Source of the DNA: Pedobacter steynii
GTDB taxonomy: Bacteria > Bacteroidota > Bacteroidia > Sphingobacteriales > Sphingobacteriaceae
DNA length: 64,000 nucleotides
Assembly (NCBI RefSeq): GCF_900103665.1
Contig: NZ_FNGY01000011.1
Coordinates: 62,001-126,000 of the forward strand
Reading direction: 5' to 3'
The position numbers were made by a program, and so were the translations under genes. Below, one piece after another: positions 40,111-49,402 of this stretch (the first letter of the stretch is position 1; each line of letters opens with the position of its first letter). The notes under the pieces were generated by a model. It worked only from the letters and a program-made list of their open reading frames with translations. It did no database searches and had not been told where the DNA came from.

Positions 40111-41199
40111 ATGAAGAAAAATATATTAGTTATTCCCGGCGACGGAATCGGACCTGAAGTGACCACTTGGGGTAAAGCAGTATTGGAGCAAATTGCCAAA
40201 GGTTTCGGACATGATTTCAGTTATGATGAAGCACTGATGGGCCATGCAGCAATTGAAGCAACAGGCAATCCACTACCCGATGAAACGCTGGAAAAAGCTA
40301 AAAAAAGTGATGCCATTCTTTTTGGTGCGGTAGGTCATGCGAAGTATGACAATGACCCATCTTTAAAAGTACGTCCTGAGCAGGGCTTACTTAAAATCCG
40401 TAAAGAATTAGGTTTATATGCCAATCTGCGCCCGATTTTATTGTTTGACGAATTGTTAAATGCTTCGAGCATTAAACCTTCTATACTAAAAGGTACAGAT
40501 ATCCTGTTTTTCAGGGAGCTGACAGGTGATGTTTATTTCGGAGAGAAAACCCGCTCTGAAGACAACAATACCGCTTCTGACCTGATGATCTACCATCGCT
40601 ATGAGGTAGAAAGAATTGCCCGTAAAGCATTCGAAGCAGCAATGCAACGTAGAAAAAGATTGTGTTCTGTAGATAAAGCAAACGTATTGGAAAGCTCCAG
40701 ATTATGGAGAGAAACGGTACAACAGATTGCGAAAGAATACCCGGAAGTACAAACCGATCATATGTTCATTGACAATGCAGCAATGCAGCTGATCAAAGAT
40801 CCGAAACAGTTCGACGTGGTATTGACAGCCAACCTTTTTGGCGATATCCTTACAGATGAGGCTTCACAGATTGCAGGTTCTATGGGGATGCTGGCTTCAG
40901 CTTCTGTTGGAGAAAGCACTGGTTTCTTTGAACCGATCCATGGATCAGCACATGACATCACCGGAAAGAACCTGGCCAACCCGCTGGCTTCTATCCTATC
41001 GGTATCCCTGATGCTGGAAATCGGCTTCGGACTAAAAGATGAAGCAAAAGTGATCATCGATGCGGTAGATCAGGTGCTGAAAGAAGGTTTCAGAACCAAC
41101 GACATTGCCGACGATACGACCAACCCATACAAAGTTCTTGGAACTAAAGAAATGGGACAATTGGTCTTGAAATATATTACACAGAAAACTAATCCCTAA
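40111..41199 (+). CDS. leuB: 3-isopropylmalate dehydrogenase
   Basis: A 362-aa NAD-dependent decarboxylating dehydrogenase. VIPGDGIGPEV opens the protein, the substrate-arginine region is LLKIRKELGLYANLRP (about residues 92-107), and the metal/adenine region FEPIHGSAHDITGKNLANP (about 272-290) is conserved. It oxidises 3-isopropylmalate to 2-oxoisocaproate. It follows the ABC ATPase by 4 bp. Confidence 0.96.
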   Translation: MKKNILVIPGDGIGPEVTTWGKAVLEQIAKGFGHDFSYDEALMGHAAIEATGNPLPDETLEKAKKSDAILFGAVGHAKYDNDPSLKVRPEQGLLKIRKELGLYANLRPILLFDELLNASSIKPSILKGTDILFFRELTGDVYFGEKTRSEDNNTASDLMIYHRYEVERIARKAFEAAMQRRKRLCSVDKANVLESSRLWRETVQQIAKEYPEVQTDHMFIDNAAMQLIKDPKQFDVVLTANLFGDILTDEASQIAGSMGMLASASVGESTGFFEPIHGSAHDITGKNLANPLASILSVSLMLEIGFGLKDEAKVIIDAVDQVLKEGFRTNDIADDTTNPYKVLGTKEMGQLVLKYITQKTNP

Positions 41200-41211
41200 A
41201 CTCCAAGAATT

Positions 41212-42720
41212 ATGTTACACGATCCTAATAGAGTCTATGTGTTTGACACCACCTTACGTGATGGTGAGCAAGTACCGGGTTGCCAGTTGGCAACTCCAGA
41301 AAAAATTGAAATTGCAAAGGCACTGGAAGCACTTGGAGTGGATGTAATTGAAGCTGGCTTCCCTATTTCCAGCCCTGGTGATTTTCAAAGTGTAGTAGAA
41401 CTGTCTAAAGCAGTACGGGAACCGATTATCTGTGCCTTAACCCGCGCCAACAGAAAAGATATAGATTCGGCTGTTGCGGCTTTACAATATGCAAAAAGAC
41501 CAAGAATCCATACGGGAATTGGTTCTTCAGACATGCACATCAAATATAAATTCAACAGCACCAGAGAAGACATTCTTCAAAGAGCAGTTGAAGCAGTAAA
41601 ATATGCGAAAAAGTTTGTAGAGGACATTGAGTTTTTCGCAGAAGATGCGGGTCGCGCAGACAATGCATTCTTAGCGCAAATGATTGAAGCAGTAATTGCT
41701 GCCGGAGCAACGGTAGTAAACATCCCTGATACAAATGGTTATTGCCTTCCGGATCAGTATGGCTCCAAGATCCTTTATTTGAAAGAAAACGTTAAAAATA
41801 TAGACCAGGCAATTATCTCTGTACACTGTCATAATGATTTAGGCCTGGCAACGGCTAATAGCCTTGCAGGATTGATCAACGGTGCCCGTCAGGTGGAATG
41901 TACCATCAACGGAATTGGAGAGCGTGCAGGAAACACAGCGCTGGAAGAAGTGACGATGGTTTTAAAGACACACCATGCACTGAATTTAAAAACGAACATC
42001 AACAGCAAACATTTCACAGAGATCAGCGCTATGGTGAGCCGCATGATGCACATGCCGGTACAACCGAACAAAGCGATTATCGGACAGAATGCTTTTGCAC
42101 ACAGTTCTGGTATCCATCAGGATGGATTTTTGAAACATAGAGAAAACTATGAAATCATCAATCCGGAAGATGTAGGTTTAAATTCAGCAGATATCATTTT
42201 GACAGCACGTAGCGGTCGTCATGCTTTGAAGCATCACTTAGAGCGCTTAGGTTATGAGATCGACCGTCTAAACCTGGATCAGGTTTATGAGCGCTTCCTG
42301 ATCATGGCTGATGAGAAGAAAACGATCGGTGATGATGACATTCTTTATCTAATGAGTGATACGGAAGAAGGTGCGGTAAAAAACGGATACAAACTGAACC
42401 TGTTACAGGTACTTTGTGGTGATCCGTTGAGCCCTACGGCGAGCATCAGACTGGAATATGATGGGGTAGAGAAAGAAGCAATGGCCACCGGAAACGGACC
42501 TGTAAATGCAACGATCAAAGCGATTCAGACGATTGTCGGAAAGGACATCACGCTAAAAGAATTTACCATCCAGGCCATGCATGGCGGAAGTGATGATGTG
42601 AGTAAAGTAAACATGAAGGTTGCCTATGAAGGAAAATCTTATGTGGGCTATGGTTTTAGTACAGATATCGTAAAGGCCTCGGCCAATGCCTATCTGGATG
42701 CAATGAATAAATTTATATAA
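41212..42720 (+). CDS. leuA: 2-isopropylmalate synthase
   Basis: A 502-aa enzyme with a TIM-barrel catalytic domain. The metal/substrate motif VFDTTLRDGEQVPGC is at about residues 9-23, and HCHNDLGLATANS (about 204-216) holds the zinc-ligand histidines. The C-terminal LeuA regulatory domain is present (LNLLQVLCGDPLSPTASIRL onward), so leucine feedback is expected. Homologous citramalate synthases share the fold, but the leu context supports LeuA. Confidence 0.93.
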   Translation: MLHDPNRVYVFDTTLRDGEQVPGCQLATPEKIEIAKALEALGVDVIEAGFPISSPGDFQSVVELSKAVREPIICALTRANRKDIDSAVAALQYAKRPRIHTGIGSSDMHIKYKFNSTREDILQRAVEAVKYAKKFVEDIEFFAEDAGRADNAFLAQMIEAVIAAGATVVNIPDTNGYCLPDQYGSKILYLKENVKNIDQAIISVHCHNDLGLATANSLAGLINGARQVECTINGIGERAGNTALEEVTMVLKTHHALNLKTNINSKHFTEISAMVSRMMHMPVQPNKAIIGQNAFAHSSGIHQDGFLKHRENYEIINPEDVGLNSADIILTARSGRHALKHHLERLGYEIDRLNLDQVYERFLIMADEKKTIGDDDILYLMSDTEEGAVKNGYKLNLLQVLCGDPLSPTASIRLEYDGVEKEAMATGNGPVNATIKAIQTIVGKDITLKEFTIQAMHGGSDDVSKVNMKVAYEGKSYVGYGFSTDIVKASANAYLDAMNKFI

Positions 42721-42721
42721 G

Positions 42722-43972
42722 ATGAGTGTAGAAAAAGAAGTTGTACTGGATTTTCTGGCGGCAGCAGAACGATTGAAAGGTACGGTAAAACGTACCCCTT
42801 TGGAATATAATGCAGGACTTTCTAAAACCTACCAGGCGAATATTTATCTGAAAAGAGAAGATTTGCAATTGGTACGCTCCTATAAACTAAGAGGTGCTTA
42901 CAACATGATCAGCACGCTGGAGCCGGAACAAATGGCACAGGGTGTGGTATGTGCAAGCGCGGGAAATCATGCACAGGGTGTAGCACATTCCTGTAAAAAA
43001 CTGAACATCAAAGGGGTTATTTTTATGCCGGAAATTACCCCGAGACAAAAGGTGAAACAAACAGAAATGTTTGGTGGTGACCATATTGAAATCATCCTGG
43101 TGGGTGATACTTTTGACGATTGCTTAAAAGAAGCCCTGGAATATACCGCAGCCAATGGAATGACTTTTATCCCCCCTTTCGATAACACAAAGGTGATTGA
43201 AGGTCAGGGAACGGTTGGTGTGGAGATCTTTGAAGACCTCCCGGAACTGGATGTAGTGATCATGCCTATCGGTGGTGGTGGACTTGCTTCTGGCGTAGGC
43301 AGCTATCTGAGAAACCTGAAACCTGGAATTCAATTGATCGGCGTGGAACCTGAAGGTGCGCCTTCTATGAAACATGCGCTAAATACTGGTGCTCCGGTTT
43401 TACTGGGCGACATTGACCGTTTTGTAGATGGTGCAGCAGTGAAAAGAGTAGGAAACCTCACTTTTGAATATTGCAGGGAACTGTTGAATCAGATGTTACT
43501 GATCCCTGAAGGAAAAATCTGTACAACGATCCTGAAGTTATATAATGAGGATGCCATTGTGGTAGAACCTGCAGGTGCACTGGCTGTAGCTTCCTTAGAT
43601 CAGATCAAAACGCAGATCATAGGTAAAACAGTAGTGTGCATCGTGAGTGGTGGTAACAATGACATTGAAAGAATGCAGGAAATCAAAGAGAAATCATTAC
43701 TCTTTGAAGGATTAAAGCATTATTTCATTGTCCGCTTTCCACAAAGACCAGGAGCGTTAAAGTTGTTTGTGAATAATGTATTGGGCCCTCATGATGACAT
43801 CACCCGTTTTGAGTTTATCAAAAAAACCAATCGGGAAAATGGTCCTGCATTGGTAGGTATCGAGTTGGCAAAACCAACGGATTACGATGCACTATTGCAA
43901 AGAATGAAGGAATTTAAATTTGAGATCATCGAATTGAATAACGATCAGACACTTTTCGAATATCTGGTATAA
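42722..43972 (+). CDS. ilvA: Threonine ammonia-lyase (biosynthetic)
   Basis: A 416-aa PLP enzyme, the first step of isoleucine synthesis. The PLP lysine is in LVRSYKLRGAYNM (about residue 57), and the cofactor glycine loop is GGGGLASG (about 188-195). The C-terminus carries one ACT-like domain (HYFIVRFPQRPGALKLF at about 337-353) for Ile feedback. It starts 1 bp after the leuA stop and is the last gene before the operon terminator. Confidence 0.95.
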   Translation: MSVEKEVVLDFLAAAERLKGTVKRTPLEYNAGLSKTYQANIYLKREDLQLVRSYKLRGAYNMISTLEPEQMAQGVVCASAGNHAQGVAHSCKKLNIKGVIFMPEITPRQKVKQTEMFGGDHIEIILVGDTFDDCLKEALEYTAANGMTFIPPFDNTKVIEGQGTVGVEIFEDLPELDVVIMPIGGGGLASGVGSYLRNLKPGIQLIGVEPEGAPSMKHALNTGAPVLLGDIDRFVDGAAVKRVGNLTFEYCRELLNQMLLIPEGKICTTILKLYNEDAIVVEPAGALAVASLDQIKTQIIGKTVVCIVSGGNNDIERMQEIKEKSLLFEGLKHYFIVRFPQRPGALKLFVNNVLGPHDDITRFEFIKKTNRENGPALVGIELAKPTDYDALLQRMKEFKFEIIELNNDQTLFEYLV

Positions 43973-43994
43973 CAACAATAGATAGGATCACCCG

Positions 43995-44027
43995 GCCCGG
44001 CTCAATAGGATTGAACCGGGCTTTTTT
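43995..44027 (+). terminator. Terminator of the ilv-leu operon
   Basis: GCCCGG (43995-44000) pairs with CCGGGC (44016-44021), extended inside by TCAAT/ATTGA, followed by six Ts. It lies 22 bp after the ilvA stop. Confidence 0.9.
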
Positions 44028-44048
44028 GTGATCTGAAGAATTTATTGC

Positions 44049-45209
44049 TTATTGATTTTGCACAAGAGACCTTCCATCTATACTAAAGACATCAAAAGAC
44101 ACCGCTGGATTTCCAATGACAGGAAGACCAACTTGTATCATTGCACCAATCTTTATCTTACCCACAAATACTTCCTTCCAATAGACGTCGGTTGCACTAA
44201 AGGACCCCGCATCAACAGCGTAATTCAAAAGTTGACTACCAGAACCGCCAACAGTAGAAAGAGCAGCGCTAGGATTTACTTCAAGTCCTCTTGTGATACA
44301 CATCACCCTATCGAAATGCTCAACATTACTAAGGCCTTCAAAGAAATTCGGTTTCAGTTCTATAGATCCCGAACTTTCGCGACGAGGCAAATTATTTGTT
44401 AAATTCTGATAGGTTATATCCACTGTAGGTGCATAACCCCTATTAGGATCAGGTGATCTATATAAACTAAGTGCCATTCCAACACCTCTCCATGTCCCGA
44501 ATATATTTAAATGTTCTGCTCGTCCTTCTAATGCCGCAAAGCTTTGGTAACCTAATGCATCAGAATGCAAATTGTATGCTTTACTTCGGAAAAGAACCCT
44601 TCCTCGTTCTTTATTAATAATATGCCATTCTCCTAGTTTCGAAGTAAAACTGTTTCTTTGTGGGGCTGTAAGTTCAAGACTTTCGGTAGAGACCAAATTT
44701 GATTGACTTAGCTGCTGAGCTCTTTGAAACGAAACCTCCTTGTACGTAGTCACTCCTTTCTCTCCGAACTGTAAATAATCATCTCCGACTTTGACGAATC
44801 CATTTTTGCTTGTTAATATAGCTTCACTAATACCAGAGTTATTTATTCTATAACTGTCCTCGGTAAATAGAAGACTCCCCTTATATTTTTCCTTGAGATT
44901 TGAGAAGCCTCTGAAATAATTTTCTTTCGATCCCTTTTCAAGCTCGTTAAGTTCTTCATTAAAATGCTCATATACGGTTTGCATAGATGTAAAATTCAGA
45001 GACTTTTCCCACTGTTGCCTCTGACTCTTATCCATGCCACTAACAACTTTGTAATAATCAACAAAGGTTGAATAGTCTTTGAACGCTAAATGATCGCCTT
45101 CCAGCTCAACATCACGTTTAATTTCCCCTTTGACGGAGGACTCTTGCTTTTTACAAGAAGAAGTCACCATTGCAAATGCAATAATGAATAGGTAAAAATT
45201 GTTTTTCAT
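44049..45209 (-). CDS. Secreted lipoprotein of unknown function
   Basis: From the ATG at 45209 it encodes 386 aa with a lipoprotein signal (NNFYLFIIAFAMVTSSCKK, lipidated Cys at about residue 19). The mature part has a helical N-terminal half (SQRQQWEKSLNFTSMQTVYE) and a beta-rich C-terminal half that resembles DUF4848-type outer-membrane lipoproteins. It stands alone, downstream of the ilv-leu terminator in the opposite direction. A few upstream residues are possible (ATG/ATT at 45233). Function unknown. Confidence 0.7.
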   Translation of the reverse strand: MKNNFYLFIIAFAMVTSSCKKQESSVKGEIKRDVELEGDHLAFKDYSTFVDYYKVVSGMDKSQRQQWEKSLNFTSMQTVYEHFNEELNELEKGSKENYFRGFSNLKEKYKGSLLFTEDSYRINNSGISEAILTSKNGFVKVGDDYLQFGEKGVTTYKEVSFQRAQQLSQSNLVSTESLELTAPQRNSFTSKLGEWHIINKERGRVLFRSKAYNLHSDALGYQSFAALEGRAEHLNIFGTWRGVGMALSLYRSPDPNRGYAPTVDITYQNLTNNLPRRESSGSIELKPNFFEGLSNVEHFDRVMCITRGLEVNPSAALSTVGGSGSQLLNYAVDAGSFSATDVYWKEVFVGKIKIGAMIQVGLPVIGNPAVSFDVFSIDGRSLVQNQ

Positions 45210-45233
45210 AGTAATTTTTCTTAAAAGGAACAA

Positions 45234-45568
45234 AACAATATTATATTAATATGTATATTACATTATTTAACATAATACGATCAAAAGTACATTTTAAAAT
45301 ATAAAAAACATTATTAAAGAAATTATTTTCATTAATAATGTTTCAACACCTATAAAAATAGTGCAATAAATCACAAATTTTCACAATTAAGAACTTATTA
45401 ATTCAAATATATAGCAGATATAAAACAATAAATCATACATGCATTACTTTATCAGATACTTAAGTAAAATTCACAAAGTATTTTAAGACTATAGATACCC
45501 TCACAAAAAAGTTTTTTCTAATTTTATCCTTCATTAGCGCTTTAACTATCAAAAGCACTAGAAATCAC
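45234..45568. other. AT-rich divergent intergenic region
   Basis: This 335-bp stretch separates two divergent genes. It is very AT-rich and presumably holds both promoters. I found no ORF, hairpin or repeat that I would call, and no clear TTTG-N19-TAnnTTTG pair. Confidence 0.4.
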
Positions 45569-46060
45569 ATGGAACAACAGCAACTGATCAATGAGGATAT
45601 ACTTCTGGAGAAATTCCCTGGCAAGGGAGGCTGGACTTTTGCACGCCTTCCAGGCATATCAAAGGATAAGCATAGACCTTTCGGGACTAGAAAAGTAAGG
45701 GGCTTTATTGATAGCTATGAAGTAAAAGATACTGCGCTGATGCCAATGAAAGAAATGCTGTTTATTACCGTAAGAGCAGAAATACGCAAACAGATTGGCA
45801 AACAGGCAGGTGATTATGTAAGGATTGTCTTATACGACGATAGTGAACCTGTTTCCGAAATCCTTCCTGAAGATTTTATTGAATGTTTGAAGGATGAGCC
45901 AGCTGCATGGGTATCATTTCAGAAACTAAGCAAGGTGAAACAAGAAGAATGTTTTCAGTGGCTGATGGAATCTCCGGTTGTTCAAACGAGGATTCAGCGC
46001 ATGGCCGATGCGGTCACGAATTTAGCATCCGGATTACCCTTTCATGCTACAAAAAGATAG
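45569..46060 (+). CDS. YdeI/OmpD-associated family protein with DUF1905
   Basis: A 163-aa cytoplasmic protein. The first 100 residues form the DUF1905 beta-barrel (GGWTFARLPGISKDKHRPFG ... RKVRGFIDSYEVKDTALMPM), and the C-terminal helices (FQKLSKVKQEECFQWLMESP) form the YdeI/OmpD-associated motif. Biochemical role is unknown in the family. It is a single-gene unit. Confidence 0.8.
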   Translation: MEQQQLINEDILLEKFPGKGGWTFARLPGISKDKHRPFGTRKVRGFIDSYEVKDTALMPMKEMLFITVRAEIRKQIGKQAGDYVRIVLYDDSEPVSEILPEDFIECLKDEPAAWVSFQKLSKVKQEECFQWLMESPVVQTRIQRMADAVTNLASGLPFHATKR

Positions 46061-46289
46061 GTGTAAACTCTTAAAAAATGATCAAAATCCCTGTAGTTGC
46101 ATAAAGATCAGAACTAGTATATGCAAAATTATCTCAGAGAAAAAATCATATTATCAATCAATAAACCTGCATTAAATACCTTATTCATAACATTATTCCG
46201 TATAACATTTTAATTACAGTATAAGTAAAAGCAAAATTGTAATTTTATGGCAACAGATTTGCTATACGAACATCAAACACACAAATCAT

Positions 46290-46700
46290 ATGAAAAGAAT
46301 TTTATTACTACTCATCGCTACGGTCACGCTAGGCTTGACTTCGTGCAAGAAAGACACTATCATTCAGGAATCATCAGCTGGTAAAACGTATTATTTGGAC
46401 ATTTTGCCATCGGATTGGGTCAAAAACACAAATGGAAGTTACTCTTTTAAATGGAATACAAATGCGATTAACGACGACGTGTTGGCATTCGATGCCGTTG
46501 TTGTATATTTTTCACATCCTGTCGATGACAAAACAGATATCGCTCTACCATATACGTTTAATGATGAAATTGCTAGTTATCAGATAGCACCTGGTTATAT
46601 ACAATTTGATATGCAAAGCAAATCAAACATATCTACCACTCCACGACCACCAATAAAGATTCTCGTTAAAGTAGTTGTTCTTCGTTCAGATAAAGTATAG
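46290..46700 (+). CDS. Small lipoprotein, hypothetical
   Basis: A 136-aa lipoprotein with signal KRILLLLIATVTLGLTSCKK (lipidated Cys about residue 19). The mature domain is a short beta-sandwich-like sequence (YYLDILPSDWVKNTNGSYSF). Similar small lipoproteins are common in Sphingobacteriaceae and of unknown function. The 229 bp upstream is AT-rich with no other gene. The bidirectional terminator at 46732-46772 follows. Confidence 0.65.
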   Translation: MKRILLLLIATVTLGLTSCKKDTIIQESSAGKTYYLDILPSDWVKNTNGSYSFKWNTNAINDDVLAFDAVVVYFSHPVDDKTDIALPYTFNDEIASYQIAPGYIQFDMQSKSNISTTPRPPIKILVKVVVLRSDKV

Positions 46701-46721
46701 TTTAAATGCTTATTTTGTAAT

Positions 46722-47714
46722 TTATAACTTTAAAAAACGACCAATGTTCGCTTGAACATGGTCGTTTTTTTTATGCTCTCCCCTGTTCAACTGAATCGCT
46801 CTGATTGTTACCCCATTTCTTTCCAGCAACAGTTCTTCATAAAAACCTTTGTAATAAACATCCTTCACCTCAAAACGTCTGCTGTTCCAGGAATTGCTTA
46901 ACTCTACCCATTCCGGATAAAATACCGCATTGCCTTCCTTGATTTCAAGACCAAGTTTTTTTGCATCATCAGTATTGAGTACAACGGCATTTCCCAACAT
47001 CCGGGCAGTATAAATATGATTTGGATGGTTATAAATCTCTGCAGGCTTTCCTCTCTGCATCAGATGTCCATCTTTCAGGATCAGCAATTCATCTGCTAAG
47101 AACAATCCATCGGCAGGATCATGAGAAACCATAATCACCGTTACTCCCGTTTCCGCGGCAATTCTTTTGATATCTGCTCTAAGCTGATTTTTCAATAACG
47201 CATCCACCTGACTAAAAGGTTCATCCAGTAACAGCACTGAGGTATTGGTTACTAATGCTTTTGCAATGGCCACCCTTTGCTGCTCTCCCCCACTCAACTG
47301 CGTAATCTTTTTATCCTTCAGGTGATCAATGTGTAGGTGAAGCATCATTTCCATCGTCTTCTCATGCTTATAATGCACGTCTGTATTCGCCATCATGGAA
47401 GCGATATTGTCATACACTTTTGCGTAAATATTCAGGGAGAAATCCTGAGTCACCATTTTCATTTCCTTATGACCAGGAATCAGTTGTTCATTTGGCCCGA
47501 GGATACGTTCTCCGTTAAAAGTTACTTCTCCTTCATCAACACTCAGCAATCCATAGATACATTTCAGCAGGGTAGATTTCCCACTTCCACTTTCGCCGAT
47601 AATGGCGATGATCTCCCCTTTGTTAATATCAAAGCTGATATTCTGTACTCCTGAAGCTTGTTCCTGCTGGTATTGTTTGCTGATGTTTTTAACGCTGATG
47701 ATTTGTTCCTTCAC
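46722..47714 (-). CDS. ABC transporter ATP-binding protein (PotA/CysA-like)
   Basis: A 330-aa ATPase. Walker A is GESGSGKS (about residues 40-47), the signature is LSGGEQQRVAIAKAL (about 139), and Walker B is LLLDEPFSQVD (about 160). The last 90 residues form a TOBE-like regulatory domain (NAVFYPEWVELSNSWNSRRF onward). The family energises small-solute import, but no permease or binding protein is nearby, so the substrate cannot be inferred. The coding end overlaps a terminator hairpin. Confidence 0.88.
   Translation of the reverse strand: MKEQIISVKNISKQYQQEQASGVQNISFDINKGEIIAIIGESGSGKSTLLKCIYGLLSVDEGEVTFNGERILGPNEQLIPGHKEMKMVTQDFSLNIYAKVYDNIASMMANTDVHYKHEKTMEMMLHLHIDHLKDKKITQLSGGEQQRVAIAKALVTNTSVLLLDEPFSQVDALLKNQLRADIKRIAAETGVTVIMVSHDPADGLFLADELLILKDGHLMQRGKPAEIYNHPNHIYTARMLGNAVVLNTDDAKKLGLEIKEGNAVFYPEWVELSNSWNSRRFEVKDVYYKGFYEELLLERNGVTIRAIQLNRGEHKKNDHVQANIGRFLKL
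46732..46772. terminator. Bidirectional terminator overlapping the ABC ATPase end
   Basis: ACGACCAATGTTC (46737-46749) pairs with GAACATGGTCGT (46754-46765) around GCTT, with one bulge. On the plus strand eight Ts follow (for the lipoprotein gene); on the minus strand six Ts follow (46737-46732). The minus-strand T-run lies inside the ABC gene, 8 bp before its stop codon. Confidence 0.75.
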
Positions 47715-47781
47715 CCTGTAAAGATAAAGTATTTACAGCCGTCATGAAAAGAGCGCGGGCCGGTTTTTCTTGTTTCTACGT

Positions 47782-47817
47782 AAAAAAGCCGCTTCATCAA
47801 CTAATGATGAAACGGCT
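47782..47817 (-). terminator. Terminator of the sigma/anti-sigma/barrel unit
   Basis: On the minus strand AGCCG.TTCATCA pairs with TGATGAA.CGGCT around a 5-nt loop and runs into six Ts (47787-47782). It lies about 30 bp after the stop of 47849-48655. Confidence 0.85.
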
Positions 47818-47848
47818 TCCGATTATATTTGTGTGCGTGTATTTCTTT

Positions 47849-48655
47849 TTACAATCCTAAGGTGACACCAAAGGACATATTTCTCAGGCCTTTTTGTGCC
47901 GTAGTCGTAAACATATCATTGAAATAATATTTAGTAAAGAGCCCAATTGCGCCATAACCTATACGGACAGTTCCACCATAACGGAAAGGTTCGAAATTAT
48001 AGTCGTCTTTAAACTTCTCTTTTCCTCTTTCTTTGCTGATCTGTTTCATTTTAGCATTTAACAGGAAGGCCACTTCAGGACCTACGACAAAGTAAAAGCG
48101 TTTTCCACTGGCATTCTCTTTTGTACGAAATTCAAAATTTAGAGGAATATGTACATAGCTGCTTGACAATCTGTTTTTTGAGAAGTTAATGCCATCTTCT
48201 GTGTAGGCCATTGTCGGGCTATTTTTTAACAAGGTAATGTCCCTTTTCAAACGAATCATCGTCCAGTCAAAACCTCCTGCCACATAAATCTTAAAATTAG
48301 GATTAAAACGGTAACCAAACTGAAGGACATCAAAAGAGAACGTGCTTGATTTTCCACCGGTATAATCCAGGAACTCATTGTCTTTGGATAAGGAAAAACT
48401 GCCATTATCTACCAGTCTTGTAAATCCCCAGTCTAATCGGGTAAAGGTAATTCCTCCAATAAAACGACCTTTTTTGGCATTTGCTTTCTTTACGTTATCG
48501 CTCTTCACCCGGCCTACAGAAATGCTCGTTTCACTACCGATGGATATGCTAATCCTACGTTTTGTCTGGGTACTATCCTGCTGTGCAGATGCGCTTTGAG
48601 TCATAACACCGGCAAGTCCGCTTACCAAAAGTGTTGTTAGTAATAATCGTTTCAT
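47849..48655 (-). CDS. Outer-membrane beta-barrel protein
   Basis: A 268-aa exported protein: the signal peptide ends near TQSASA (about residue 24), and the mature part shows repeated amphipathic strands (FIGGITFTRLDWGFTRLV, VLQFGYRFNPNFKIYVAGGF) and an aromatic C-terminus (MSFGVTLGL). It follows the anti-sigma-like gene by 21 bp, so it is probably a target or sensor of that system. Function unknown. Confidence 0.7.
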   Translation of the reverse strand: MKRLLLTTLLVSGLAGVMTQSASAQQDSTQTKRRISISIGSETSISVGRVKSDNVKKANAKKGRFIGGITFTRLDWGFTRLVDNGSFSLSKDNEFLDYTGGKSSTFSFDVLQFGYRFNPNFKIYVAGGFDWTMIRLKRDITLLKNSPTMAYTEDGINFSKNRLSSSYVHIPLNFEFRTKENASGKRFYFVVGPEVAFLLNAKMKQISKERGKEKFKDDYNFEPFRYGGTVRIGYGAIGLFTKYYFNDMFTTTAQKGLRNMSFGVTLGL

Positions 48656-48676
48656 ATGGTTGGTTTGTTCCTAATC

Positions 48677-49402
48677 TTATTTATTTTTTCTCGAATTGAA
48701 TTTCAAAATGCCAATGTTGACAGCTATTAAAGATGAGTTGTCATCATCATCCGTATTGAATTGTATAATTTTCTTTTCTCTTTTATCTAATTTATCTACC
48801 ACAAAGTTGATCACATCTCCTACATTTCTGATGCCTTTACGTTCCCGTACTTCTGTCTCTGCGATTTGATTGCTCTGCTCAGTGATTACCGGAGGATCTA
48901 CTTTTGCGATCATGATTTCTTTTTCCAGCGTAGCTACCGATTTGATTTCTTCTTTCTGTTCAGGAGCAACATCTACCACTTTAATCTGTTGACGCTTAAC
49001 GTCCGGGTTTGGTTGCACCGCCAGCTGACTATTTTTACGAACCAGGTTCTCCAGCTTTACTTTCGGTGCCAATACCAATGGTGTACTTTCAGGACGCGCA
49101 ACAACCGGTTCTTCAACCACACTGTTCTGCTTAGATGGTGTTACAGGAAGCTTTTCTACCTTTGCGGTTTCAGCAGGGTTTCCCTGTAATTTTAAAGGTT
49201 CAGTTTTCTGAGAAAGCAACCCAATCGTCGTCGCAATAACCACTACCGCCGCTGCCGCCCAGTATACCGGGAATGCCTTTTTTTTCTTTGGTGTCAGTTC
49301 TTTCTCAATCTTGCCCCATAAGTTGGAAGAAGGTTGAATTTCGGCCTCCTCAAACCTGTCTTTAAACAACTGATCAAAATCTTTATCCTGCATAGCTTGC
49401 AT
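48677..49402 (-). CDS. Putative anti-sigma factor with single membrane span
   Basis: A 241-aa protein: a cytoplasmic acidic N-terminus (DFDQLFKDRFEEAEIQPSSN), a basic stop and one membrane helix (VYWAAAAVVVIATTIGLLS, about residues 46-65), then a long Pro/Lys/Glu-rich periplasmic tail. It overlaps the sigma-factor gene by 20 bp, the usual arrangement for ECF sigma/anti-sigma pairs in Bacteroidota. No zinc-finger (HxxxCxxC) motif is visible, so the anti-sigma role is inferred from topology and context. Confidence 0.6.
   Translation of the reverse strand: MQAMQDKDFDQLFKDRFEEAEIQPSSNLWGKIEKELTPKKKKAFPVYWAAAAVVVIATTIGLLSQKTEPLKLQGNPAETAKVEKLPVTPSKQNSVVEEPVVARPESTPLVLAPKVKLENLVRKNSQLAVQPNPDVKRQQIKVVDVAPEQKEEIKSVATLEKEIMIAKVDPPVITEQSNQIAETEVRERKGIRNVGDVINFVVDKLDKREKKIIQFNTDDDDNSSLIAVNIGILKFNSRKNK

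Noticed and set aside
41212..42720. Citramalate synthase instead of LeuA
   Set aside because: The gene sits between leuB and ilvA with a complete leuBCD set, and ilvA supplies 2-oxobutyrate, so a citramalate route is not needed.
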